Shown piece after piece: positions 1 through 13,100 of a stretch of DNA of 64,000 bases. The stretch is from Syngnathus acus (taxonomy: Eukaryota; Chordata; Actinopteri; Syngnathiformes; Syngnathidae), in contig NC_051102.1 of the NCBI RefSeq assembly GCF_901709675.1, positions 5,367,412 through 5,431,411 on the forward strand, in the 5' to 3' direction. Made by a program: the position numbers and the translations under genes. Every line of letters begins with the position of its first letter. Within the stretch, counting starts at the first letter, position 1. The notes under the pieces were generated by a model. It was not told where the DNA came from and ran no database searches. It saw nothing but the letters and a program-made list of their open reading frames with translations.

Positions 1-2064
1 GTCTTTAAGAAACAAGTTTCACTTCTCAGCATGAAATTTGGTGTCAATCAAAACGTCTCAAGGACGTATACCAGAGGTCAGACATTTTTGCTTGAATCAG
101 CCATTTGGGACATTGCGTTGGTGTTCATGAACTTTTACTTGGGAACCTCCACCTTCTTGCTCCTGTTCTTTCTTTCTTTTTTTTCTTTTTTTTTTTAACT
201 TGTAAAGGGTCATATTTTTTTAATCTCTTCATTTTTGGAATAACCGGCGTCCTGAGGGAAAAAGTGGTGCCTTGACTTATGACATATCTCATCTTTACCC
301 TTTGAAATGATTGGAAATGCCATTCATCCAATCCAGCCACATTGTGCTTATTCAGATCCAATAAAATCCCGATCTGAACTTGTAAGTCAAGGCACCGCTG
401 TAAGGGTTGTCTGAGGGTCGATCGAGATCGGATCCACATGGCGCATTGAACAAAACGGGTATTCCCAAGCCTTGGCGGAGGTCTCCCGGGGTATTCGGAA
501 ACATTCCAGGTGTTGATCATTTGTGTTGCCTCAGGAGGGGAACACACCCCAGGGGGGCAGCCAAGGAGTGAAGATTCTGGAGACACGGAAAAAAAGCAGC
601 TTCTTCCACTGCAGCCTCCTTTGAGGACCACCGAGGCCTTTTTATTTTGCAAAGAACCCGCTCGAGCCCAAATAAGACTTTTGCTTGCTTGGGAACATTT
701 CCCTTCATTTTCCTCTTCTCCATAGCAGTCCGCATAAAAACTGCCGCTTGTGAGCGCTTCCAGCTGGACAATCGTCATTTACAGGAATCTCCGAGGATCG
801 GAGGAGGACAACAACAAGACGTTGCACAAATAACTGGCTTGTACTCAAGTTGTTCATTTTTGTTTATTTTGTTTGTCATACTTCTTTTGGTCGCCAGATG
901 GGGGTGTTATTTCAGTGTTTTTTTTTTTATACTCATTTCCAGCCAGAAACTGAAAACCTTGAAGCTCAGCCAAATAAAGGCATTTGGCAATTGAGTGTAA
1001 AACAGATTTTAAATTGCATACATGACCACTTTGGCATACTATAGTGGAATTTGGTTGGTATGTTTGTCATGAGTCGGACCACAAAAGTCCCAAGATTCAA
1101 TATCCCCAAAACATAGGAAGTCTTTGTAATACCTCTAATAACTGCCCTGAGCAGTACAGTATTTGACTGTCAAGCTTCTCTTGATTTCTGCGTTATGTTT
1201 TCAAAGTTCTTTTTTTCTACAGTATTATTTGTAAAATAAATCACAAAATGAAATTCCAAGACAAAAGTACTGTTCATGTTGGACAAAATTCCAGTCATAC
1301 TTACATTATTTTAAAGAAACATTTATTAGGTGCTTGAATTCAATCCAATACAATCCGGTAACTTTGCATAATTTTGTTAAATTCCATCAAAGCTGTTGTG
1401 TTGGGAAGCCTTCTCCGTATACAATGTCAAGCTTCTCTCTCTTTGTGGTCCATTTCATGTTCTTAACAGACGTCCAACATACACGTCTTCTTACTTCATT
1501 CCTGTACCCATTATCTTGCACCCAAAATCACATGTCCATTTGTCCTTGGAGCTGGGTGCTGCTATGCATTGTGAATCTTGGACCTATGTGTGTATATGTG
1601 TGTGTTTTCGCTCTTAATAATGTTCACTTTGTATGATATTGAGCCCCAAAATGGAGCACTGTCCAGAAAGAAAAAAAAAAAATCACTGCAATCAAAACAT
1701 TTGGGGTTGGGAAGGTATTAGTGATGCATTTTTCCTCCAATTGTATCACTTTTACTGACTTTCTTTTGCACTTGAACTCTTCCAAACTAATAGTTGAGTG
1801 GGACATTTTATGTCTTTCAACTCAAGAGTACTACAGCCACATAGAAACAGAGAAAAATAAATACTCGTGTATGTAGTCATCACTCGCTATATTGCGGAAT
1901 CTTAATATTTTTACCTTTCTGCCCCCAACACCTACTTTTTATTTGGAGTCCATCTTTATTTTCATAAAAGCTTTTTTTCTACAAAAGTCAGGCTTTAGTC
2001 TCATAAAATCCTTTTTTTTTTTTTTTAAACAAAAGAAAATGCACAAAACTCCCCCAAACTTGAC
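1..2064. other. intergenic DNA, no gene supported
   Basis: I find no exon with splice sites and recognisable protein here. Open frames of 60-217 codons exist on both strands, but their translations are low-complexity or lysine-rich runs through A/T tracts and match no family I know. Poly-T/poly-A runs near 180-200, 1670 and 2010 are the only clear structure. Confidence 0.6.
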
Positions 2065-2888
2065 TTTATTCTTAAAAGATCAACCCTTTGTCTCAAAAAC
2101 ATCAAATCAGACTTTGTTGTCATAACATTGGGATTTTTATTCCATGAAATGCAACTTTATACATACAAAAACAAATCTATTCGCCTAAAATTACAACTTA
2201 AAAAAAACAACAAAAAAAACGTTTTTTTTCCTTCTCCTGTGTTGCCCTAGTACTCCTTGAGTAATGGCTCTTACAGAAGTTTGAGTCTAATACTTGTTGG
2301 GATGCACCAAATGTTTGTGTCTTATGATCCATACATCCTGTGTGAACAGGCTAAATCTGACCATTTTTTTCTGTTTTTGTTCTTAAAGCTGACATTGTGA
2401 ATTTTTACAGTCCTATTTTCAAGTACATTTCATACATTGTGAAGAACATAACATTGCAAATATTCTATTGAGAGATATACTTATTGTACTGTACTTTATA
2501 CTTCCAGTGTGAAGATGTGTATCTGCAGTTTTTAGAGATGTCTACTTTTTGGGATGAATAAAAAAACAAACAAGCAAAGCAAACTTAATGCTTCGTCTTT
2601 TCCACTTTCTGGCTGAGAGGCAGTGGAAAGTCACTCAAGGCCGTTTGTTGCCGTAATTGACCTTGACCACTTTCATAACAACGGGACCACCGTAATCCGC
2701 CGGACAACCTTTTGGCTTATGTTTCATAGTAATGCCTAACTGGATCTCTTGTAGATTGAAATCACAAAACTCACGTAGAATCAAGTATTGTTTCGTATGG
2801 AAGTGAATTTTCAAATGTTCCGTCAAAAACATCCTCACGCAGAGATGTGAGGACTCCGTTTTTCACATTTGTCAGTGATTCAGTTTCC
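2065..2888 (-). other. cib3: probable cib3 3' UTR and downstream region
   Basis: This stretch follows the cib3 stop codon on the minus strand. Reverse-strand AATAAA hexamers (TTTATT on the plus strand) lie at 2065-2070 and 2136-2141 and could end the transcript, giving a 3' UTR of roughly 0.75-0.8 kb. A minus-strand open frame ends at 2635. Its last 30 or so codons look protein-like, but it has no supporting splice context and I treat it as non-coding. Confidence 0.35.
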
Positions 2889-4946
2889 TTATATTCTTAT
2901 GTGGAAGGTGCTGAGGACACAAGATGGGATGAGAAGGAAAATTCTCAGTTTTATATTTGACAGTAAACTTCCAACTGGTTTCCCAAAAATGATTTACTAT
3001 TTGCCAAACTTCTGTGATTTTGAAATGAGTTGACTGTACATTGTAATGTTTTGACCAGACCCACCTGAGAAAGTCTGGCGCCCGTACAATCATGTGCTGA
3101 AAGTCCTCCAGCGATAGCCGGCCGTCGTTGTCCATATCGGCTTCGTCCAGCACCTTCTCGCAGACCATGCGCACCTCGTCCTCCGTCAACTCGTTTCGCG
3201 TCAGTTTGTTCAATGTCTTCCCCAGGTCCGATTTACAAATAAAGTCGTCGTTGTTGAAATCTTCCCAAAAAGAACGGAAGCACAAGGTTGCACAGTGTAC
3301 AGGTAAACATCTGTTTCAGGTACATCTAAAATAACACATTTTAAATCAAATATAGACCCCAAATTTACATTCTAACCCTAAACTGTGCATCCAACAACAC
3401 TGCAGCTCTCTTTAGCGTTTGGCTTTGACACAATAGTGTTTTCACGTCAGTCCATCAGCCATTTGAAGGTGGTGGCTCTTTAGGCCAAGCTACTGGGTTT
3501 TCTTTAAATTTACACTTGATATGTGGGCAGGAACTACAAAATCCTGCACCATTTTCAAACGTCAATTTTCCATATGTAAGGTTTTACCGTAAATCTTAAA
3601 AGCATAGTAGGCCTTGAGATCCCGCGGCGCCATCTCGCTCAGAACCGAGAACATGTCCAGGAAGTCGTCCAACGTCATGTTTCCTTGGCCGTCCTCGGAG
3701 AAAACCTCGGCGATCCTCTGGCGGAACGGATTGTCCTGAACACCCAGACAATGCCATGATTATCTTTGATAAAATCAGTGTTTCTTTTATGCTACGGCCT
3801 TGACATGCGAATGACGGCTTATAAATTTACTGTAAGATAAGTCCTAAAACAAGAGAATTACGCATTGTGGATGTAAGACAATCATAGTATATTAGCTTAA
3901 GGCTAATGCTAACAAAGGTGGTGATTAGCACCTGTGAAGATCCTAGACCTAGACAAATTACTAGCGTAATGTGGTTCGAAGCATGGCATCAAATTCTGAT
4001 GAGAATTTGGGAAATTTGCCACAAAAGCGGCTGCGAGCGCCTGTTCATCACACCAAGTCGACTCGAGAGGCTTTAACATTCGCTAATATTAACAATTGTG
4101 CGCTAGCCGCATTCTTTGAGATTTGAAAGGAGTCAGGTGACAGGCGATCTTTTCACAGAATTCTGTGGATGAATTGGTCATCAATTATGGAGGCAGACGG
4201 AGGGACGGCGGGGTTGCAGCGAGTGCGTCTGGCTACCTTCAGCTCGGGCATGCTGCCAATCAGCTCATATGGTAGCTTCACATCTGGCTGCTCGGTGTAG
4301 TCAAGGGGAACGAGTTGCGGCGCCAGATCGTGATAGCGGTGGAACAGTCTGAAACCGGTACCAAACACAAGCTACTCTGTCATCAATAGAGATAAACATA
4401 AGGATCAAGAATAGCAGCCAGCCTTTACTCACCTGAGAATTTCTTTCCTTGTAAAATATGTACAGTCCTGGAAAAAAAGTCACAGTCAGAGGTTTCCCAG
4501 AACATGATGCTACATGTGGTCAGACTGGAATGTTTTTAGACGTGGCGGAGTAGCATGGCCTTCGAGGTTACTTTGTAAGTGTAGCGCTGCCTTTAGTTCC
4601 GTTAACATGCTTGTAAACACTCGCATCTCAAATGATCTTTTCCCATTGAAATGAATGGCAATGCCATTAATTCGTTTCAGGCTCCCTAGTGAAAAAAACA
4701 GCACTCTCTAAAATATAGATCCATAGAATATTGATGTAAAAACATTTATAGGATCAAACACCAACTAGCAATTTTTAAAAAGAAAAAATATTTTGATAAC
4801 TAAACATGTAGCGATCATGCTGACATTTTGGGTGAGTGAACTACGCATGCTTTAACTTAAAATTGACATTAAAAGTTTTTGTTGACTATACCAACCTGGT
4901 AGGCGTCTAGCTGCCTTGTGGTGAAGATGGTCTGCTTATTCCCCAT
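2889..4946 (-). CDS. cib3: calcium and integrin-binding family member 3 (CIB3), six exons
   Basis: Exons, in order of transcription, are 4946-4896, 4467-4433, 4348-4237, 3735-3588, 3260-3065 and 2910-2889. All junctions are GT-AG and in phase, giving 187 residues, the usual family length. The start is MGNKQTIF, an N-myristoylation-type MG context. [16 protein letters not shown] and [10 protein letters not shown] follow, and the protein ends STFHIRI, the conserved CIB tail. Two canonical EF-hands are visible, with loops starting near D116 (DFNNDDF) and at D157 ([12 protein letters not shown]); the N-terminal pair is degenerate, as in the family. CIB proteins are small calcium/magnesium sensors that bind integrin tails. 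CIB2 and CIB3 also act as auxiliary subunits of the hair-cell TMC1/2 mechanotransduction channel. [23 protein letters not shown] and [18 protein letters not shown] fit CIB3 better than CIB2. The last exon has only 22 coding bases. Confidence 0.93.
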
Positions 4947-5590
4947 GTCGGACCACGCAGACGCCCAGCCTGGGTTCCATCTTCGTTCTCATAGGGCACC
5001 TACTCGGTATGGGCACTGACAGATATGAAATAGCGGGACAAAAGGACGCCAAGGCCAGAGGGAGGCGAAGCGGGGCGGAGAGGGGAGATCGGGTGTCGGG
5101 CCGCCGCGGGGCCCCCATTTGGTGGCCCTTAATAACATGGTTTCTCCTCCGTTGTGACTGGCAGTTTCTTTTGAAAGGGAACAAGGGCTGTCGTCCAGCA
5201 GCGTGCCAAAAGCTATCAAACGCTTCTTTGGTGCCACTCCAGGGCCGACGCCTCCACCGGCGCTCGGGTTACGTTCCACTCAGACGCCACTTTCATGGCT
5301 ACCGAGCTGCACATAGTGCCAAGTTGCCAACTTGGTTATTGACCCAAAAATTAAAGTTGTCTTCGATCTCTCCCTATTTCAGGGAGGGACCATGAAGTCG
5401 GAAATCGGGGTTTTAGATGCTGAAGGTGGCCAGAGGTGAACTGTCACCACTAAGCATGCCCCAATATAAGATTCTGAAAATAATCACTGCATCATATTGA
5501 TATCAAAATTAGAGGTCAAAAATGTCCTTTTAAAAAAATAAAAAAAGTTGGTAAATGCAAAACATAATTTTTTTCCTCATAGAACACAAT
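4947..5590. other. cib3 5' flank and admp downstream spacer
   Basis: This lies between the cib3 start codon and the putative admp poly(A) site. The block at about 5040-5300 is GC-rich compared with its surroundings and is the likely cib3 promoter/5' UTR. I see no coding exon; overlapping frames on both strands through the GC-rich block are chance. Confidence 0.45.
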
Positions 5591-5596
5591 TTTATT
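5591..5596 (-). terminator. admp: candidate admp poly(A) signal
   Basis: AATAAA on the minus strand, about 345 bp past the admp stop codon. The surrounding sequence is A/T-rich, so other hexamers are possible. Confidence 0.45.
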
Positions 5597-5938
5597 TTTA
5601 AACAAAATATACAATATTTGGTACAAACAAATGTGTATTAGGTTAGATTTAAAAAAAATAAATAAATCTTAACATTCTTTTTTGTTTGAATTCATTCTTA
5701 GGACATTATTATTATACACGCATTTACTGTGGTCATGAGTTTACTACTGCATTAGCGCAAGTTAGTGATTGACAAAGGTCCATTCGGACATCTAGCATTA
5801 TAATTATTTACAACCGGACACATACAGTATGCACATTTACGTCTTTCACAGGTTAGCACTACTGTCATATATTATAATTTATACCTATTTACATATAATA
5901 CAAGGCCGGCCGCACAGGATGGAGGTATGGGGGGTGGG

Positions 5939-8203
5939 TCAGTGGCAGCCACAGCTCCCCGCCACCATGTCGTTGTACTGCTTGAGCACCACATTCTCGT
6001 CGTCGTCAAAGTAGAGCAGGTTGATGGAGTAGAGCTTGTCGGGCACGCAGCACGGCGTCTCGATGCTCTTGATCAGCTTCAGGGCGTTGATGATGGACTG
6101 CACGGTGGCGTGGTTGGTGGGCTTCATGTTCTGGCCCAACGGGAAGGGACACGAGCCCTTGCAGTGGTAGGCGTTGTAGCCCCGCGGCGACACGATCCAG
6201 CCCGACCAGCCAATCTCCTCAAAGTCCACGTAGAGCGGCAGGCGCCGGCACGGTAAGGACGCGCCCTCCTCCTCCCATGCCTGGTCCAAGGAACGGGCAC
6301 TGCGAGGGGATTCGTGGGAGGCCATGTGGGATTGGGGTAAAATGGCGGTATCTTGAGCATTGTCTGGATCTATCAAAAGCAAAATATTTAAGAGTGATAT
6401 TGAATCAACGAGAGGGCTTAGATTTCTTCAATTCCAATCAGCAAGGGCCTCACCTGCGCTCTCCAGAGTGGTGGACCGCCGTCGTCCGTCGTCTGTGAAC
6501 AGCACGAGCATGGGCTGTTTACTCTGGTGGTGGTTGCGTCCCGATGCAAAGCGAATCAGCTTCAGGTCCATCTGGCTTCCCCCCAGAATCCGCACCACCA
6601 CGTGGAGCCCCAGGTTGCTGCCCTCGTCCGCCGTCCACGAGCGGACCTTTTGTTGAAACACCAGTCGAGGTTAGTCAGGTTAAAGGAGATCGGTCATAGG
6701 TAGTTAGGGTCGGTCATAGGGACTCACAGCTTGAGTGATTGTAAACACCTCCCAACCGTTGGAGTGGATTGGGATGAGTCGAGAAGATAGCAGCTTCCTC
6801 TCTTGCGTGTTGTTGCTTTTGGAGGTGTCCAGCAGTTGGTAGACGCTAACCTGGAAATTAGCTCTGTTAGCTCGCCCATCTGGCATGACTAAGACTAGAT
6901 GTGCAGAATGCAATATACCTGGCAGAAGTGATGCCTGTTGAACACCAACGTAGCCTGAGGTCGCAGCTTGAAAAGGTGGAGCTCAGCTGTGAGGATCTTC
7001 TCTGTCCTGGCGACAGTGGACAGGTTGAATCGGAACTCCACCTGTTCGCTGCGAACTGCAAAGACAAGAAAAGAACCACTCTAACACTTAATTTTACACG
7101 TGACAGTTAAAAACAACGTGTGCCATATAATGGTTTTATCCCACGATATTCTTGCGTTCGATAGTATTTGTTGTAAAAGGGCCAAATAAGAATTGAATGG
7201 ATGAAGTAGTTTTTCTAAAAAAGAGAAAACATAAATAGAATACAGTTTCTGACTATAGAGTCAAACTATTATGCAACATAATTCTAAAAGTTGAAATTAT
7301 ATGAAATAGGTATATGCATAATTTTTTTTTTTAGGGACATGATTCTTATCCAGACATGTTTAAAAAATATCCCTGTGTGTAGCATGTTTTACATACCTTT
7401 TCTGAGTTTGACAGTAGTGATTCTCAGTGTGATACAAGGGCTCTCTCTAGTGGTATGAGAGATAATCACTGAAATATTCAAACTACTCTCAATTTTTTTT
7501 CAAAAATATATATATTTTTAAATATATTTGAGTACAGTTCACTTGTATTTAACTTTTAAAGAAAATGCAATTATGGTTAATCTCTTGTAACTCTTGTTTA
7601 TTTAGTTACATTTTTCATTAACTTATCATTTAAGTTAGCTTATCATTAGTGTTTTGTTTTACTTTTATCGTTTTACTCTTATCGTTTGCTTGAAATACAT
7701 CAAACAATTACAATAATTTTAATACGACAAGAAAATCTAATGTGGAAACAGATCTTGGAAAATACATAAAAACGGAAGGATTGCATTTGGTTTATTCTGA
7801 CACGTGACAGGTTTTTTTTTTTTTTTTTTTTAATAATAATGTTTTGCTTTTCAGAGCGCCAGGTGAAGTTAATTATCACATATTTTGACTCACGTTTGTC
7901 AAAGAAGCTCCGTACTGTGTTGCCTTCGAGCAGATAGGGGTCCTTGGTCACGCCGTCCACGTCGGCCACGGTGTTGTACAGGTCCAGCATGTATTGCGGC
8001 GGCTGCTTGCGTCGGTGTGTGACGGCTACGGGCGGGTCGTCCATACCGAACACCTCCAGGAGTCGCTTGATGGCGTCCGAGCGGATCTCCTCCGACCCGG
8101 CCTGGGTGGGCTCGGTAGCGTAGGGCTCCTCCAAGTAGTTGAGCGACGGCCGCGCCTGGACCATCGTGCACGGCAAAGCGACCAGAAGCACAAACGCGAG
8201 CAT
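5939..8203 (-). CDS. admp: anti-dorsalizing morphogenetic protein (ADMP), BMP-type TGF-beta ligand, five exons
   Basis: Exons are 8203-7894, 7055-6919, 6850-6728, 6646-6454 and 6369-5939. All have GT-AG borders in phase, giving 397 residues. A signal peptide (MLAFVLLVALPCTMVQA) is followed by a prodomain containing QPPQYMLDLYNTVADVDG. A furin-type RSAR site at residues 277-280 leaves a mature ligand of about 117 residues. The mature part has seven cysteines in TGF-beta spacing: C295, CKGSC, CCVPD and the terminal CGCH. It also carries VDFEEIGWSGWIVSPRGYNA and LLYFDDDENVVL. The CGCH ending and the prodomain motif point to ADMP rather than BMP2/4 (ending CGCR). ADMP is an organizer-expressed ligand that signals through BMP type I receptors and buffers dorsoventral patterning in fish and frogs. 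A TATA-like element lies about 60 bp upstream of the ATG, and the neighbour upstream on the same strand encodes another secreted cysteine-rich protein. Confidence 0.88.
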
Positions 8204-8261
8204 CTCGCAAGCTCTAAAAAGTGAGTTATGAGGTCAATAGTGAATTACGTGGGGGCACTTA

Positions 8262-8269
8262 TTTATATC
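8262..8269 (-). promoter_or_regulatory. admp: TATA-like element of admp
   Basis: On the minus strand the sequence GATATAAAT lies about 60 bp upstream of the admp start codon. This implies a transcription start near 8235 and a 5' UTR of about 30 nt. It is inferred from position only. Confidence 0.45.
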
Positions 8270-8720
8270 TTCATAGCGCACCCCCTCCTCTTCCTCCTCA
8301 CTTAATCTCATGGTAAACAGTAGTAAAAAAGAAAATGCTATTTGGCTGCAAATGTAAATCACCTATCAGTGAATGTAAAGGGAGACTAATGGCGGTGTTG
8401 ACAAAGGTGTCAAGTCCACCGACTGGCCATTATTGTTCTCGAGTCTGGCAATAAACGCTCAAATCAACTTAAAAGTGGAAAAGAAAGGAGGGGGTAGGAG
8501 AAAGTGCAGTAAATTCAAGTTTCACTCTGTGGGTTATATACGTAGAAGTGTCGCCCCCATCCACTAACCCCCATTTTGAGGAAATGTATGGCAATGGATT
8601 CATTAATTTGGAATAATGGAAACCGATTAACTGGTGTCGTTAGTTACACGTCCTTTTCCTCTATTTGCATGACTGTATTGTGTCACAGATGGTCTCGGCA
8701 CAACTTTAATTTCTATACAA

Positions 8721-8755
8721 GGTGTGTGTGTGTGTGTGTGTGGGGGGGGGGGGGG
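8721..8755. repeat. (GT)n microsatellite followed by a G homopolymer
   Basis: Ten or so GT units run directly into about 14 G residues. It sits in the spacer between admp and the VDVG-repeat gene. The rest of 8270-9889 shows no gene. Confidence 0.9.
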
Positions 8756-9889
8756 TAAAGTCGTTAACGTGCTTGTGGGAGGGAATCATTTTCGGCACAG
8801 GTTGATCGATTCTAAACTTCGGAGGCAGGCGGGATCAAAGTTGCTCACTGCACACTACGACGAAGCGGGCAAACAAGCCATAAAAAAAAGAAGAGCACTT
8901 GTTGGTTGTATCACTCAAACGTGCCGTTTCACACATGTTGATATCAAAGAACCCTTTCAACAAACGCGTGTGTTTGGACAAAGTTGGACAAGTTAGGTCT
9001 CATGCAACGGCCCGCGACCACACTGAGTGGCCTCTTGTTTCAAATAAAATAATTCAAATGTGTGTGATGGGGGTGTATTTTAATTTGAGGTTTTAAAAAC
9101 CAATAAGTCTTCAAGAAACGCTCGACAGGTTTCCAATTAAAAACAAAACGGGGATTTGAAACGAAACTCCGAGGGGGAAAGTGAATAATTAGGAATGTGA
9201 AAATATGTTGAAAAAGGGGTTTTTGTTCTTTTACAAATAATTCGACTCCGATTATGCATAGTGACTGTATTTTATATTGTACTATCACCAATCACCACTA
9301 GGTGACACGTTTTAGGTACCGTTACACTGAGTCGAATAACTGCTCTATACTGCAATATTCTTTCATTACTACAATTATCTTTTGGGCCAATTTGGAATGA
9401 TATGCAGACCATACATAGTACCCCAATAACATTTAAATTTTGAGTGAGTACATTTTTGTGATCTCTTTATTATGTAAATATCAGGAGTTGGAGACTTTAG
9501 ATATTTTGATGTTTAAATTTTAGAAATACTGGAACTACCGTGTTATTTCTTTTTCACACAAAAAATGTAACATGGAAAGATGATAACTAACAGTTTATTA
9601 ATACATTAATTTATAATTAATGCTATTATTTTAGCTATATGTTTATATACTTTCAATGAAAATGTGAGCTAAAAAAAAGTTTTTTTTTTTTTACAGAGCT
9701 GGCCTCTGAACAATCCTGTCGACTTACTACTAAAGAGGAGCGATGGTATGTACAAACCTTTATAGGGAATGTTTAATTACTTATATACAAATGCAGCAGG
9801 TCCCCAGTCTTAGACAATACGCTGCAATAATGCTTACTGTTTTACATACAAAGATTGACAGAGCTGTTTAATAGATAAACACGGGCACA

Positions 9890-9895
9890 TTTATT
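9890..9895 (-). terminator. candidate poly(A) signal of the VDVG-repeat gene
   Basis: AATAAA on the minus strand, about 235 bp downstream of the stop codon at 10128. A second one sits at about 9908. Confidence 0.4.
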
Positions 9896-9966
9896 TGAGT
9901 ATTAGATTTATTTTTTTTAAAAATATCAATTTTTACATATATTACATATCATACAAAAATACTTTA

Positions 9967-10050
9967 AGGAGTGGCACGGTGGGCTCCTCTGCCTCACAGT
10001 TAGAGGTCGTGGGTTCATATCTGGCCTGTGGCTCGCTTTCTTTTGTGGAG
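9967..10050 (+). repeat. degenerate tRNA-derived SINE fragment
   Basis: The stretch reads GTGGCACGGTGGGC, GCCTCACAG and GTCGTGGGTTCATATCTGG. This resembles the head of common fish tRNA-derived SINEs, with a B-box-like GGGTTCATATC. The usual continuation is present but eroded. No full element or target duplication is visible, and it lies in the 3' flank of the neighbouring minus-strand gene. Confidence 0.55.
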
Positions 10051-10127
10051 TTCGGTTGATGGGGTGACTTGGCAACCATGTCATGTGCGCTTCCATCCAG
10101 CAGGAGGCTCTGTTTCTTTGTGAGCGT

Positions 10128-13100
10128 TCAGTTTGGGCAGTGGCAGGAAGTAATGGACAGGACGGTACTAATCTTGCCGTGTTGGCTCAAGAAGCTGTGT
10201 CTCTCGTATCCTTGAGGCAAACACAAGTTGGATTGTTTCTCGGCCCACAAGTGGCAGATTTCGGGGTCCGATGGACTCCTGGAGAAAAGAAAAACGATGT
10301 AATTAACGTGTCATAACACATCAAGTACTGATTACATGTGAACACGTCCTGATTTTTTTTCGGGGGTGTTAAACCATCATTTCAATTGGAACAATTTTAA
10401 AATACCAATTATTGATATTCGTGGCAACATTGTTAGTTAGCACTACAATGTAAGGACATTTTTTGCTCCAAAACAATTTGCTGAGTTATTTTCACTTGTA
10501 TCTGTATCTTTACTTGGATCTATCTTTCTCAAATAGTTTAGATAGTTGATGTTAAACTATAATAGGAAAACGCATGAACTATAAAATTGACAGTTGTATA
10601 AAAACAATCTACTATATAAATAATATATTTGTCCTTCATCCTTTCGATAAGGTTTTTCATGCCTACTTCCGTTTCTTAAAATGTTGATATGTTGATGATG
10701 TGATAATGATGAAGGTGTAAAATTAGGTAAACTGCTTGTGGAAAAGTAATGATAATATACATGTATATTTTTTAAACTTTCTACCTTCTTTCTCCCTGAT
10801 TTTGTCCCAGAAAAGAGTAGGGGGTGTTTAAAAGAACATTTGGTGTTTGTGGAGGAAACTTAAAAGAGTCTGCTTGAGAAGGTGTCAGAGCTCGCAAGCA
10901 ATTGTGAAGTGATGGCCATTGTCGTGTTGGAGGGCTGTTGCAGCTGCGCTCGTACGTACCTGAGAAGGCATCGGTTTCCTGCGGTGCAGCCTCCTAAACA
11001 TCTGCCCACGTCCACTTCCTGTGGAACATTAGCAAAAGACAGAGACGGGGCCGTCAGCTCACAAATATTGACGTCGTTCCGCTTTGATTTGACACCTGCA
11101 GGGGCCCATTTGTGTTTGCCCTCCATGCTCGCACCTTCACTGCTGAGCCCAGAATACCCTCCCAATAGACACCTCCAACACACGCACACACAAAAGGAGA
11201 AAATCTAATGAAGCTTTATATCCATGATGTCTTTTAAAAAATATTGATAGTAAGCTTTTACATGCAGTGGCATTGACTAGAACAGGAATGGATCATTTAT
11301 TAATTTTATTTCAAAACGACTGTTGAGTTATGAAGAAAATCTAGATTATTTTTTAAGCAGCCATTTATTCTGGGGTTCATATTTTGAATTAAAAAGTATT
11401 ATGAAGTGTTTTAAAGGCCTTAATTATCATTAACAAATTAGACACATTAAATAATTATCATTTTCAATGAATTAACATATTGCATTTATTAATTTTGTTT
11501 ACTGACGATGAGCATTTGTAGGACGTAAACCTTGAACTCATCCATCAGTCTCCTAATAGCTTAGTTCAGTTCAGTAAAACTACAGTGAAGCCACATGAAA
11601 TCAATCACTTCTGGTGCGTGTGGTTTGTGGCACAAATAAGAGAGGAAGGCAGGAGGCTGATGAAGTGCTGTCTGCCACCATGAATGAAACTAATTCATTA
11701 GTGTCGAGCACTCGCACAGCAGCAGCGGCGTTTGCCATTTCCTCTCAACTTGTGAAAGCTGAATTACAGATGAGGCTGCTTTGCATGTGCTAAGCCATGA
11801 AAGCCAAAGAAAAGTTTTTCAGGGAAGGCTTCGTAAATTGCTATTTGAATCTAATTGTAAGCGTACCCTGAGTCTTTCCTCCTTGACGCCGTCGCCGTGG
11901 TGCACAATTTCGTAGTAATATTCCACATAAGGGACTCGGTAGCAGCTCTCCTTCAGCTCGCAGGCCGCCACCGTCTGGATCACTTCCGCTTTGTTGGGGG
12001 TCTCCACCAGGGCCGAGTCGAATTTGGTGGGTACGCAGGAGAATCCCTCTGTGAAAAAAATGATTGACATGACGCAATCATTTATTTATGTCTAGAAATG
12101 GAAATTAGTCTAGATAGCCACCGGCAAAAAAAGTGTAAAATTTCAAAGTATTTCCAAGGATTTTAAATCCCTTTATCCTCCTTTTAAAAACACACGTTAC
12201 ATATGATCGATAAATATCAATACACATATTTAATTTTATTTTTATTTCATTAGTTTTTAGTGTTGAAGTTTATTGCAGATTATTTTTCCGGGGTTAAATA
12301 TTTGAATTCACAAAAACTGGGTTTGGAACAAGGGCAGGAAATTTGACCAAATAAAACATTATTAATTAAAAAAAACTCATTATATGTGGCGCTTGGAGGA
12401 TCAAGTTTAGGTTTAGCAAATATCAAAGGATTTTTCTTTAGCCTAGACAATTAAAATGGGCCCAAAATGGGGTAGAGAGCTTGAACTCAGCAGAGCTATG
12501 CATAATAATGGTACAGGCTGAATTTATTTACAAATTCTTTCCATAACCTGATGAAATGTAAAGGTGCGGCCACCTTGAAAAATTACACACAAAAATTAAA
12601 TGATATTCTTAAAAAGGACAGTAAGATTACACAAAAGCATGCTTAAATTACACAAACATTAACATTTTCATTAAGTTACATTACAAACAAAACAACAAAA
12701 AGCACCGGAAATCACACACACACAAAAATAACAAAAATTAAATCGTTGACCTAATAATAATTGCCTTTGTAACATTTTTTGGAACATAACTTTTTCAAGC
12801 CTTGATTTAACTCTTGCGGATTATGACCTGGATAACTAACAATCTCCACAGACAAGAAAAAACCCAGGATGGAATTCACAAAGAATGAACTGCGGCCATT
12901 GATAACACCTTCAATTGCTCTTCATTTGCACGGGCTGTTTTCTCCGTCTTAACATCCTAGTCACAAAGGATATTGCGCTAATGACACACCAGTGCAAACA
13001 CGCCCCCAAAGTTTGACAGCTGAGTGCAGTTTACCCCCTGACCCCCCGCCCACTTGTAATAAGCCACACATGGCAAAGTATAAATGTTGCCTTTGTGCCG

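Noticed and set aside
125-778. 217-codon minus-strand frame at the left edge
   Set aside because: It starts near a poly-T tract (giving a lysine run), has no domain I recognise and no splice context.
2635-2838. Protein-like minus-strand frame ending GPVVMKVVKVNYGNKRP
   Set aside because: It lies downstream of the complete cib3 stop codon and matches no family I recognise. Most likely chance in the 3' UTR.
5939-6360. Overlapping plus- and minus-strand frames across the ADMP mature domain
   Set aside because: These are shadow frames of the GC-rich admp exon.
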